DNA of 64,000 nt from Anthoceros angustus (taxonomy: Eukaryota; Streptophyta; Anthocerotopsida; Anthocerotales; Anthocerotaceae). Shown here piece by piece: positions 13,226 to 24,356 of this stretch. Location: contig VJWM01000106.1 in NCBI GenBank assembly GCA_010909165.1, positions 682,001 to 746,000 on the forward strand, written 5' to 3'. Made by a program: the position numbers and the translations under genes. The notes below the pieces were generated by a model. That model did no database searches. It was not told the origin of the DNA and worked only from the letters and a program-made list of their open reading frames with translations. Within the stretch, counting starts at the first letter, position 1, and the number at the start of each line of letters is the position of its first letter.

Positions 13226-13235
13226 CTATATATAG
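13226..13235 (-). promoter_or_regulatory. TATA box of the Sec14-like gene
   Basis: CTATATATAG lies 66-75 nt upstream of the chosen ATG. The same box and its surroundings recur upstream of the pseudogene copy at about 21475, which suggests the promoter was duplicated with the gene. Confidence 0.6.
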
Positions 13236-14754
13236 TCCCTCTCCCTGCCCTCGAAGCCTGATATCCTCGTCTTCATTGCCCTAGGTCACCTGCTAAGCCG
13301 AGAACCGCACCAGAACTGAGTTCTTTCTCGGTACAAACCTTGAATAAATATTTCCAAAACAACTCTCCACATGCCGCAACAGCACAGCACAGCACAAGCC
13401 ACAAGTGCATCGACGAAAGAAGGCAGCCAAGCAGCAGCTACCGCAACGTCGCCATTCCTAAGCACAGTGGCAGCCCGCAAGAACAAGAAGCCGCACGGCG
13501 CAGGCAGCACACGCCTCGTTCAAGCGCAGATCCATTCAGCCTCGTTCAAGCGCAGATCATTCAGCTAAACAGCGCCGCTGGCCCGGAGTCCCCAGTTCAC
13601 TGCAAGGCCTAACACCGTGCTTGTGCTCCGCTGGCCCGGAGCCTCCAGTTCACTGGAATGCCAGGCCACCAGGTGCCAGCACAGCCAATTCCACGCTCAA
13701 TCAGCTCCCTCAATTCCCTCACCCGCGGCAGCCGCGCTGATGGAGAGCTCCCCACAGCTTTCTCCTCAGGAGTCAGGAGCATGCAGCACCGGGCCCGCGC
13801 TCAGCCTTCCTTTGAGTCCGCTTCCAGATCGGGCCTAGCATGCACGCAAGGCGTGGCGCGTCGCAGGGCGCGTCGCAAGGGGCAGCGCAGGAGAGCAGCG
13901 CGACACTACAGGCGGCAGCGGGAGGAGCGGACACAGGACACATTTGCTGCTGTCGCCTGGTACTACTTCTCCTTCCTCCTTCCCTTTCCCGTTCGGAGCG
14001 GAGGCTGGACCTCTTGCCCCTCGGGCAGCGCTGCAGCTACCCGGTCGGCCGTTACCCGCGCCCGCGTCCGCACTGGCCCGACTCAAACCCCGTCTTACTA
14101 ACCAGCAATCAGCTGGACGACATCGACGCGATCACGGATCGCGCACCGGTTAGTCGCCGGTTTGGAGCCGTTGAGGAGGCATGGCGTTCTACGCCCCGGC
14201 CGTTAAGATCAACGGACATCGGAGGACCAAACCGTTTTACGAAGCTCCCCGAAAGAAGCAAAATCCGGTCACAGGAAATCAATTTTTTAAGTGTAGGACG
14301 AGCTGCTGGCTGGCGGTGTGCTGTGCGTCATCGCGGCGACACGCTGAAACTTCCACACATCGGATTGGCCACGGCGGGTGTCCGGCTGTGGCTCACACGC
14401 CGAGAGCGCTAAAAATAATAAACGACACAGAACGGCCACGCGCTGTCGCCGATCTCATGCTGGCCTCGGGCGTTGGGAAGTGCATGTGGGGGAGGTTCCT
14501 ACTGTACCTCCATCGAGGGCACAGGGGACTCGGGCCATGGTGAACTGGCTAGAGCTGAAATTTTTTAATCAATGCGTGGCAGAGTCAGAGATCGAATCCG
14601 ACTCCCTCTACTTGCCCCCAAATTTCATTGGCTACAAAACGTACATATCTACGTACACATCTAGCTTATATGCACTTCCTCGTACGGATTCCTTGCCCCC
14701 AAATTTCATTGGCTAAAAAACATACTTATCTAGCTTATCTGCACTTCCTCGTAG

Positions 14755-15410
14755 TGGTTAGAACTCTAGTTCGTAGTGGTTAGAACTCTAGTTCTATGTC
14801 TGGATCAGAACTCTAGTTCGTAGTGGTTAGAACTCTAGTTCTATGTCTGGATCAATCTGGATCATCTAGCTTATTTGCATTTCCCCGCAGTGTTTAAAAC
14901 TCTAATCCGATGTCTGGGCCTTCATGCCATTTTTAGAACTCTAATTCGATGTCTGGACCTTCATGCCATTTGGGTTAATGTTTCATTGTTAGCGGACTTA
15001 AAGTACATAGTATATGCCATTATGGTTAATGTTTGATAGTCAGTGTTTAGAACTCTAATTCGATGTCTGGGCCTTCATGCAATTTTTAGAACTCTAATTC
15101 GATGTCTGAACCTTCATGTCATTTTGGTTAATGTTTCATTGTTAGCGGACTTAAAGTACATAGTATATGCCATTATGGTTAATGTTTGATAGTATATACC
15201 ATTCTGGTTAATGTTTGATTGTTAGCGGACTTAAAGTACATAGTATATGCCATTCTAGATAATGTTTGATTGTTAGCAGACTTAAAATACATAGTATATG
15301 CCATTCTGGTTAATGTTTGATTGGTAGCAGACTTACAGTACATAGTATATGCCATTCTAGTTAATGTTTGATTGTTAGCGGACTTAAAGTACATAGTATA
15401 GCACTCTGAG
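14755..15410. repeat. Minisatellite spacer with 57-58-bp units
   Basis: Two layers are visible. From about 14755 to 14880 there are short repeats built on gtggttagaactctagttc. From about 15130 to 15400 there are four to five units of 57-58 bp, each carrying acatagtatatgccatt and gttaatgtttgattgttag. Because four of the units are 57 bp, the minus strand reads as a periodic 71-residue open frame (15179-15394) with a 19-residue repeat. I treat that frame as a by-product of unit length and not as a gene. Confidence 0.8.
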
Positions 15411-16390
15411 TATAACTGACATTAGGTATAGAGTAGAACCAATTTTATATAGAAAGTATAGTCGAATTTAACTTATCTGCACTTCCCCACAGCATTTAAA
15501 ACTCTAATTTGATGTCTGGACCTTCATGCCATTCTGGTTAATGTTTGATTGTTAGCAGACTAAAAGTATATAATATAGCACTGAGAGTATAGATGACTTT
15601 AGGTGGAGAGTATAATCAATTTTATATAGAAAGTATAGTCAAATTTATGTAGAGACTGAAACTTAAAACAAGGTGGTTAATGTTTGGTTGTTAGCGGACT
15701 TCAAGTACATAGTATAGCACTCAGAGTGTAGCTGACACGACCGGTGACCATATTTGTTTACAATGTGAACTTAATCTAAAATCTAGTAAATATAACTCAA
15801 AAGAGTATAGGTTAAGAAATTTTATCATATTGGAATGACTTTGTTGATGGACCTCGATTAAATTTACATTTCTTTAACAATGTAATGATAAAAACCAAAA
15901 GAAAGTGTATTGAACCTCACAATAACAACACGGTTCTAAAATTGGAACCTTTCCAATGGTCGTCATTTCTTATATGTATTATATTATCTCTCCAATTCTA
16001 GACTTTTATGATTCTGAAATCTTGAAAGATCTCAAGGTGACGTATACACCGTGTATAGCACTTAGAGTACAGTTGAATTTAGGTAGAGACTATAACCAAT
16101 TTTATATAGAAAGTATAGTCCACTTTAGGTAGAGACTAATACTTAAAGCCATTCTGGAAAATGTTTGATTGTTAGTGGACTTAAAGTACATAGTATAGCA
16201 ATCAGAGTATAGATGACTTTAGGTGCAGAGTATAAACAATTTTATATAGAAAGTATAGTCGACTTTAAGTGGAGACTGAAACTTAAAGCAAGGACTCTAG
16301 TTTAGACTACGTCTAATTGTTAAGTGACTTAAGAAGTGGGAGAAAGTTTAGCAAGTTATAATAATCCACCTCAAGGATTTGACCTAGTAC
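15411..16390. repeat. AT-rich spacer family, first copy
   Basis: This AT-rich sequence recurs at about 17195-18310, partially at 18965-19455, and in diverged form at 22790-23560 and 25740-26130. Common strings include ttttatatagaaagtatagtc and ctttgttgatggacctc. Near the end of the block (16016-16036) is a 21-nt piece followed by gtgacgta that resembles the end of histone H3 exon 2 and its donor site. Confidence 0.8.
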
Positions 16391-17190
16391 CCCACATCGG
16401 GCTCTAGATGGATTAAGCGAGGTCGAAAGACCTAGCTTCAGTCTTCCCCGGAAAAGGTAGAGAATGTGAAAGTCATGCCACTAGACACAAGGGTGGAACT
16501 CGTTTAGTACATCATGCAGAAGATGTCTGAAAGGGTGTCTTCGAATTGCCAATGTATACGCATGTATGTCAGTAGAGCAATTTGCAAGATCATGAACACG
16601 CAGGTATGTTCCACGCGCAGAGCGGATATACACTGCCGGTAATATAAGTTGGACGAGGATGGGTCGATGGAAACTAGGATATGGTGCTGTGAGAACTTCG
16701 AATTTCATTCAAGCCATCCAGCTCCAAAGGACACCTAACAAGTCATGGCACGACCTTGCACGGCTTCTGCGCTCTGCTTTAGTCACCTAGACCCACGCCA
16801 TAGTAGGTCTGACAAGTGCCCCACAAAGCACTAGGAGGCTACAATATTTACATTATCTTTCTTATTACAACATTCTACATACCAGGGACTGACAATTCTT
16901 CAACCACAGGCTCCACATTCCTACATGTGCAGTGCTTCTTAACTGACAATGAAGATGCTGCCAAACATCCCTTAGACGGCATTAAACATGGCACCACTGA
17001 ACTATTATTTGTACATGTTACAAAAGGCCAAGCGCCTCAAAAGAAAAATCAATAGTAAGCGCAGCCTGGGCCAAAGCCAAAAAACAGGAGGTTTTACCTC
17101 TCATTCGAGTCCACCAAGCAAATAACTATCTACAAGTGGAACCTTACATTCTTGGGAAAATGAGAAAGTAAGATTTGGTTAGTCTTTGGT
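16391..17190. repeat. Array unit 2: copy of the Sec14 3' flank only
   Basis: This stretch is nearly identical to about 11152-11990 downstream of the Sec14-like gene. It ends at the point where the gene would begin and then switches to the AT-rich spacer. It contains no coding sequence. Confidence 0.85.
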
Positions 17191-17194
17191 AGGA

Positions 17195-18310
17195 CTTACG
17201 ATTACATAGTATATGCCATTCTAGTTAATGTTTGATTGTTAGCGGACTTAAAGTACATAGTATAGCACTCGAGTATAACCGACATTAGGTATAGAGTAGA
17301 ACCAATTTTATATAGAAAGTATAGTCGAATTTAACTTATCTCGCACTTCCCACAAAGATTTAAAACTCTAATTTGATGTCTGGACCTTCATGCCATTAGT
17401 TAATGTTTGATTGTTAGCAGACTAAAAGTATATAATATAGCGAGAGTATAGATGACTTTAGGTGGAAGTATAATCAATTTTATATAGAAAGTATAGTCAA
17501 ATTTTATGTAGAGACTGAAACTTAAAACAAGGTGGTTAATGTTTGGTTGTTAGCGGACTTCAAGTACATAGTATAGCACTTTCAGTGTAGGCGACACGAC
17601 CGGTGACCATATTTGTTTACAATGTGAACTTAATCTAAAATCTAGTAAATATAACTCAAAAGAGTATAGGTTAAGAAATTTTATCATATTGGAATGACTT
17701 TGTTGATGGACCTCGATTAAATTTACATTTCTTTAACAATGTAATGATAAAACCAAAAGAAAGTGTATTGAACCTCACAATAACAACACGGTTCTAAAAT
17801 TGGAACCTTTCAATGGTCGTCATTTCTTATATGTATTATATTATCTCTCAATTCTAGACTTTTATGATTACGAAATCTTGAAAGATCTCAAGGTGACGTA
17901 TACACCGTGTATAGCACTTAGAGTACAGTTGAATTTAGGTAGAGACTATAACCAATTTTATATAGAAAGTATAGTCCACTTTAGGTAGAGACTAATACTT
18001 AAAGCCATTCTGGAAAATGTTTGATTGTTAGTGGACTTAAAGTACATAGTATAGCAATCAGAGTATAGATGACTTTAGGTGCAGAGTATAAACAATTTTA
18101 TATAGAAAGTATAGTCGACTTTAAGTGGAGACTGAAACTTAAAGCAAGGACTCTAGTTTAGACTACGTCTAATTGTTAAGTGACTTAAGAAGTGGGAGAA
18201 AGTTAAAGCAAGGACTCTAGTTTAGACTACGTCTAATTGTTAAGTGACTTAAGAAGTGGGAGAAAGTTTAGCAAGTTATAATAATCCACCTCAAGGATTT
18301 GACCTAGTAC
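17195..18310. repeat. AT-rich spacer, second copy
   Basis: This is close to 15340-16390 and includes a local 60-70-bp duplication around 18150-18260. Small deletions at several CTG/CAG/CC positions separate it from the first copy. The H3-like exon tail is at 17872-17892. Confidence 0.85.
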
Positions 18311-19455
18311 CCACATCGGGCTCTAGATGGATTAAGCGAGGTCGAAAGACCTAGCTTGATCTTCCCTAAAAGGTAGAGAATGTGAAAGTCATGCCACTAG
18401 ACACAAGGGTGGAACTCGTTTAGTACATCATGCGTAAGATGTCCGAAAGGGTGTCTTGAATTGCCAATGTATACGCATGTATGTCGAGAGCAATTTGCAA
18501 GATCATGAACACGCAGTATGTTCCACGCGAGCGGATATACACGCAGTAATATAAGTTGGACGAGGATGGGTCGATGGAAACTAGGATATGGTCTTTGTGA
18601 GAACTTGAATTTCATTCAAGCCATCCACTCAAAGGACACCTAACAAGTCATGGCACGACCTTGCAACCTGCGCTCTGCTTTAGTCACCTAGACCCACGCC
18701 ATAGTAGGTCCGACAAGTGCCCCACAAAGCACTAGGAGGCTACAATATTTACATTATCTTTCTTATTACAACATTCTACATACCGTGGATGACAATTCTT
18801 CAACCACAGCTCCACATTCCTACATGTGCTTCTTACGACAATGAAGATGCCAAACATCCCTTAGACGGCATTAAACATGGCACCACCGAACTATTATTTG
18901 TACATGTTACAAAAGGCCAAGCGCCTCAAAAGAAAAATCAATAGTAAGCGCACTGGGCCAAAGCCAAAACCAAAAGAAAGTGTATTGAACCTCACAATAA
19001 CAACACGGTTCTAAAATTGGAACCTTTCAATGGTCGTCATTTCTTATATGTATTATATTATCTCTCAATTCTAGACTTTTATGATTACGAAATCTTGAAA
19101 GATCTCAAGGTGACGATACACCGTGTATAGCACTTAGAGTACTTGAATTTAGGTAGAGACTATAACCAATTTTATATAGAAAGTATAGTCCACTTTAGGT
19201 GAGACTAATACTTAAAGCCATTCGGAAAATGTTTGATTGTTAGTGGACTTAAAGTACATAGTATAGCAATAGTATAGATGACTTTAGGTGCGAGTATAAA
19301 CAATTTTATATAGAAAGTATAGTCGACTTTAAGTGGAGACCCAAAACTTAAAGCAAGGACTCTAGTTTAGACTACGTCTAATTGTTAAGTGACTTAAGAA
19401 GTGGGAGAAAGTTTAGCAAGTTATAATAATCCACCTCAAGGATTTGACCTAGTAC
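18311..19455. repeat. Array unit 3 plus truncated spacer
   Basis: 18311-18970 repeats the Sec14 3' flank. At about 18970 the sequence jumps into the interior of the AT-rich spacer, matching from about 17750 onward, which is then followed to 19455. The H3-like exon tail is at 19089-19109. Unit 3 and the start of unit 4 share most derived small deletions relative to unit 2. Confidence 0.8.
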
Positions 19456-20282
19456 CCACATCGGGCTCTAGATGGATTAAGCGGTCGAAAGACCTAGCTT
19501 GATCTTCCCTAAAAGGTAGAGAATGTGAAAGTCATGCCACTAGACACAAGGGTGGAACTCGTTTAGTACATCATGCGTAAGATGTCCGAAAGGGTGTCTT
19601 GAATTGCCAATGTATACGCATGTATGTCGAGAGCAATTTGCAAGATCATGAACACGCAGTATGTTCCACGCGAGCGGATATACACGCAGTAATATAAGTT
19701 GGACGAGGATGGGTCGATGGAAACTAGGATATGGTCTTTGTGAGAACTTGAATTTCATTCAAGCCATCCACTCAAAGGACACCTAACAAGTCATGGCACG
19801 ACCTTGCAACCTGCTGGCTCGCTTTAGTCACCTAGACCCACGCCATAGTAGGTCCGACAAGTGCCCCACAAAGCACTAGGAGGCTACAATATTTACATTA
19901 TCTTTCTTATTACAACATTCTACATACCGTGGATGACAATTCTTCAACCACAGCTCCACATTCCTACATGTAATGCTTCTTAATCGACAATGAAGATGCC
20001 AAACATCCCTTAGACGGCATTAAACATGGCACCACTGAACTATTATTTGTACATGTTACAAAAGGCCAAGCGCCTCAAAGAAAAATCAATAGTAAGCGCA
20101 CTGGGCCAAAGCCAAAACCAAAAAGCAGGAGGTTTTACCTCTCATTCGAGTCCACCAAGCAAATAACTATCTACAAGTGGAACCTTACATTCTTGGGAAA
20201 ATGAGAAAGTAAGATTTGGTTAGTGCTGGTAGGATCATTTAAAATTCGTGTTGCCCGCCTAGGATGATCATCAGTTAAAAGA

Positions 20283-21406
20283 ATGGTAAGAATGTTGCCT
20301 ACGCTGCGAGAGAGGCAAAGAGGTGCAACCACAGTAAAAGAAACCTCCGTGAGGGAGACATCTAAGCTAGTATCTTGGGGGGCTCGCCAGCAGAGGAGAA
20401 AGTATCTTCATAAACGGGCACCTGATATAGAGGATCACTCTAAGGGCCTGCATCTCAGTTCTCACAACCACCCAGACAATTGCACGACCGCCCCAAAAAC
20501 TTTGGCAAATTTTCACGATCGACCAGCTCCAGTAGCTTGTGGGAGAAGTGGCTGCCATGAACTTCAATTTTCTTCTGAGTCCTCTTATCAAAGCAGGGCT
20601 TGAACAATGAAAATATGGCCTTGAAAGCGGTTGGCGCATTGACAATAATCATATTCCCAAGGTGTACAGGATAATAGTCTTAATCCACCTTAGTGATTCT
20701 CTAGATAAAATTCCGCACTTGCTTGCTCATGTGCCTCATAGTTTGAAAAGACACCAAGTTCATGAGCAATATCACACGAAAACCACACAGAGTTACACAA
20801 GAGAATGCGAGCTTACCAATCCTTTTAGGTCCAGAATTGTAAGCGACTGAGCAATCGTCTTGAAGTTCCCTGCTTTCTTTGAACATGCCGGGAACTTCAC
20901 ATCAATAAGTATTTCCCACTCCTTCACATGATACAAGAGCATGCGATCCATGGTGGTGACCCTCATAACTTTGTTCACGTTCAGCTGTCCCAACCTCTCG
21001 ATATCGATGTATTCAGGTCTCCCGAACTTTAGAACCTTGTGATGGAAATGAGGATACAACTCCTTAATTACTTTCTTCTCTGGAAACTCGAAAGTCTAGC
21101 GGAAGCGAGTACGAAGTCAAGACAGCTCAGACTCACAACGAAGAAAAAGGTGATGGCACAACTAAAAAAGCACCTATGCTTAAACACCCAAAACTCACCT
21201 CCTTGATGGAGTCCGCACCAATTTCTCTCCGCCACTCAATCATGGCCTCGTACATGGCCTTGGCCTTCCCAACATCAAACGATCGCTGCGGGGAACGCGG
21301 CAATGGATAGTCATCGTCCCTCTTCGAAGGGCGTGGTCCGTCAAGCGGCCGTAACCTCAGCAGGCCTCCTCCTGTGAGGGAGACAGACTCTCACGGGGAC
21401 TACTCA
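20283..21406 (-). pseudogene. Sec14-like gene copy in array unit 4, inactivated
   Basis: All three exons of the Sec14-like gene are recognisable, and the ATG at 21404-21406 and TATA box are kept. Exon 3 has a stop (TAA, 20680-20682) replacing the Gln before DYYP and a second (TGA, 20455-20457) after GGCEN. Exon 1 around 21280-21345 has several small deletions that shift the frame. Exon 2 stays open and keeps two residues (Asn-Phe, before KTIAQ) that the intact copy lacks. The intact gene is therefore not simply the exact parent of this copy. Confidence 0.9.
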
Positions 21407-22654
21407 TCTTGCACCTCGGGGCTTCATACACAAAATTATCCCAGATGTACGTAGACCGACATGCAACCACTTATATATAGTCCCTCTCCCTACCCTCGAA
21501 GGCTGATATCCTCATCTTCATTGCCCTAGGTCACCTGCTAAGTGGAGAACCGCACTAAAACTGAGTTCTTTCTCGGTACAAACCTTGAATAAATATTTCC
21601 AAAACAACTCTCCACGTCTTTGCCAATACCAGCCTGGCCACAACTAGATCGACCAAGAAGGCAGCGGCTACGCAGCGTCGCCATTCCTAAGCACAGTGGC
21701 AGCCGCAAGAACAAGTAGCCACATGGCGCGGCGACACACCTTGTTCAAGCGCGGATCCATTCGGCCTCGTTCAGCGCGGATCATTGATTCAACGCTGCGC
21801 CCGGCGGCTCCCCAGTTCTGCAAGACCTAACACCGTCCTTGTGCTCCGGCACAGAGCCTCCGATTCCTGGAATGCGAGCCACCAGTGCCACGGCCAATTC
21901 CACGCTCGATAAGCTCCCTCAATTCCCTCACTTGCGGTAGCCACGCTGCTGGAGAGCTCCCCGTAGCTTTCTCCCTCATGAGTCAGGAGCATGTAGCACC
22001 CGGCCCGCGCTCAGCCTTCCTTTCCCTGCGCTTCCAGATCGGGCCTAGCATGCACGCAAGGCGTGGCAGCCCGCAGAACAAGTAGCCACATGGCGCGACA
22101 CTGATCTGGCGGCGTGAGGAGCGCACACATTTCCTACCATTGCTTGGTACTACGTACTTCTCCGACAGGTCCTTCCCTTTCTCGGCTAGACCTCTTGCCC
22201 CTCGGGCAGCGCTGCAGCCACCTGGTCAGCCGTTACCCATCCTAGCGTCCGCACTAGCCTGACCGAAGCCCCATCTTACTAACGAGCAATCAGCTGGACG
22301 ACATCGATATCATTGCGGATCGCGGACCCGATTTCCCGAAAAACGCAAAATCCGGTCACAGGAAATCAATTTTTAAGTTTAGGACGAGCTACTGGCTGGC
22401 AGTGTGCTGTGCATCATCGCGGCGACACGCTGAAACTTCCACACATCGGATTGGCCACGGCAAGTGTCCAGCTCGAGCTCACACGCCGAGAGCACTAAAA
22501 ATAATAAATGGCACAGAACGGCCATGGCCGTCGATCTCATCACATGCCTTAGGCCTTGTAAACTGCATGTGAGGGAGCTTCAGATTATGCATCCAATGGG
22601 GACACAACAGACTCACAAGCCCGGGTGAACTGATTAGCGCTGAAATTTTTTAGA

Positions 22655-23527
22655 TCTATGTATTGCGCTTATTCAGAGATTGAATCCGACTTCCTCTATA
22701 CAAGGCGTGAGTTTCTTTGGGGGCAAGGCCTCCCGATTTCATTGGCTGAAAAACATATATATCTAGCTTATCTCTACTTCCTCGTAGCGTTTAGAACTAT
22801 AGTTCGATGTCTGGACCTTCATCCACATCTAGTTAGTGTTTGATTGTTAGGGGACTTAAAGTACATAGGATACAAATTTAGCTGAAGAGTGTTAGGGGAC
22901 TTAAAGTAAATAGTATATCAGATTTAGGTGAAGAGTATATCTGACCCTAGGTAGACAATATGTTAGCACATTATTTTAGGAAGTATAACCGGTTAGTATA
23001 GCAGACTATAGGCAAAGAGTACAGCCAACTTTAGGCAAAGAGTATAGCTGACTTTAGGTGGAGAGTATAACCAATTTTATGTAGAAAGTACAATCGACTT
23101 TAGGTAGAGACTGAAACTTAAAGCAAGGACTCTAGTCTAGACTATGTTTAATTGTTAAATGACTTAAGAAGTGGGAGAAAGTATAGTAAGTTATAATAAT
23201 TAATCTCAAGGATTTGATCTAGTAAGTACTCCACGATGATTGACCATATTTGTTTACAAAGTGAACTTAATCTAGAATATAGTAAATATAACTTAAAAGA
23301 GTATATGTTAAAAAATTTATCGTATTGGAACGACTTTGTTGATGGAAGTATAGTAAGTTATAATAATTAACCTCAAGGATTTGATCTAGTAAGTACTCCA
23401 CGATGATTGACCATATTTGTTTACAAAGTGAACTTAATCTAGAATATAACTAAATATAACTTAAAAGAGTATATGTTAAGAAATTTATCATATTGGAACG
23501 ACTTTGTTGATGGACCTCTATGATTCT
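22655..23527. other. AT-rich spacer after array unit 4
   Basis: Diverged spacer sequence contains a tandem duplication of about 165 bp (units near 23177-23341 and 23345-23515, sharing cacgatgattgaccatatttg). I see no gene. Confidence 0.7.
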
Positions 23528-23905
23528 AAAATCTTACAAGATCTCAAGGTGATGTATACGCCGTGGTTTAGCCCTAGATTTGTAAATCAATTTATTCAAT
23601 AAGCCCTAACCCTTATTTGTCTTTCCAAATATTCCTGCATTTCTTTTCAAATGACCATTCGTAACAAGCTTGCCATAGTATGACTAGGTAGATGATAATA
23701 TTCTTATATTCTAACCTAAGATTGCGTTGTTAGAAAATATGGAGCCAGATTTGCAATTTCAAAGTCACTCCCTCCTTGCCCTTCAAAGAACCAGATGAAG
23801 CTTATCTTGTAGAGCTCTTTAAGGATACCAACCTATGTAGGTGACATCCATGCTAAGAAATTATTATAATGGCTAAGGATATGGAGCTGTCCAATCCGTG
23901 ACCAG
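23528..23905 (+). pseudogene. Relic of an intron-containing histone H3.3-type gene
   Basis: 23528-23548 matches the end of H3 exon 2 and is followed by a GT donor. After about 200 bp of intron-like sequence, 23746-23900 reads as the start of H3 exon 3 (DLQFQSHSLLALQ). After a 1-nt shift it continues as DEAYLVELFKDTNLC and then as broken text equivalent to the MPKDIQL region. The residues at H3 positions 87 and 90 are His and Leu, as in plant H3.3. Frameshifts and stops make it a pseudogene. The downstream flank resembles that of the better-preserved copy at 27 kb. Confidence 0.75.
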
Positions 23906-24231
23906 CTTACGTTCGATAGAAAGATATCGATAGAAATCAAAGCTTGAAGCAGCTTTTATGTATCACTTGTAACTTTCATTTATAAGTATGAAATCATAAT
24001 TTGTACACATCATGACTCTATAAAAAAGAAAAACAAGGTCAACATTATACTAACCTAACCTTAACCATGTATTATCTCGTGTTTTACACTAACGCACCTT
24101 CGAAGGTGTATTAAACCCGAGGTTCTTCAAAACTGGTCTAGCTAGAAGCACGTTTTTTAAGGCTTTGCATTGTTTCAAACAAAAGACTACATCCTAGTAA
24201 TATTGTTGCAAACTAGTGCCTAAAAGTAGGT

Positions 24232-24356
24232 TTGAAAGTGGGCTTGGTCAACGAAAATATCACCTTGAAAGCGATTGGTGCATTGACAATAATCATATTC
24301 CCAAGGTGTTTAGGATAATAGTCCTGATCCACCTCAGTGATTCTCTGGATAAAATT
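24232..24356 (-). pseudogene. Sec14-like exon 3 fragment (array unit 5)
   Basis: Only about 125 bp of exon 3 remain, equivalent to about 12345-12470 of the intact gene. At about 24355 the sequence joins directly to the 5' flank equivalent of 13453, so the rest of the gene is deleted. The 5' flank then continues to about 25460. Confidence 0.85.

Noticed and set aside
15179-15394. Repeat protein with a 19-residue period
   Set aside because: It arises from a 57-bp minisatellite in a non-coding spacer that recurs elsewhere without an open frame.
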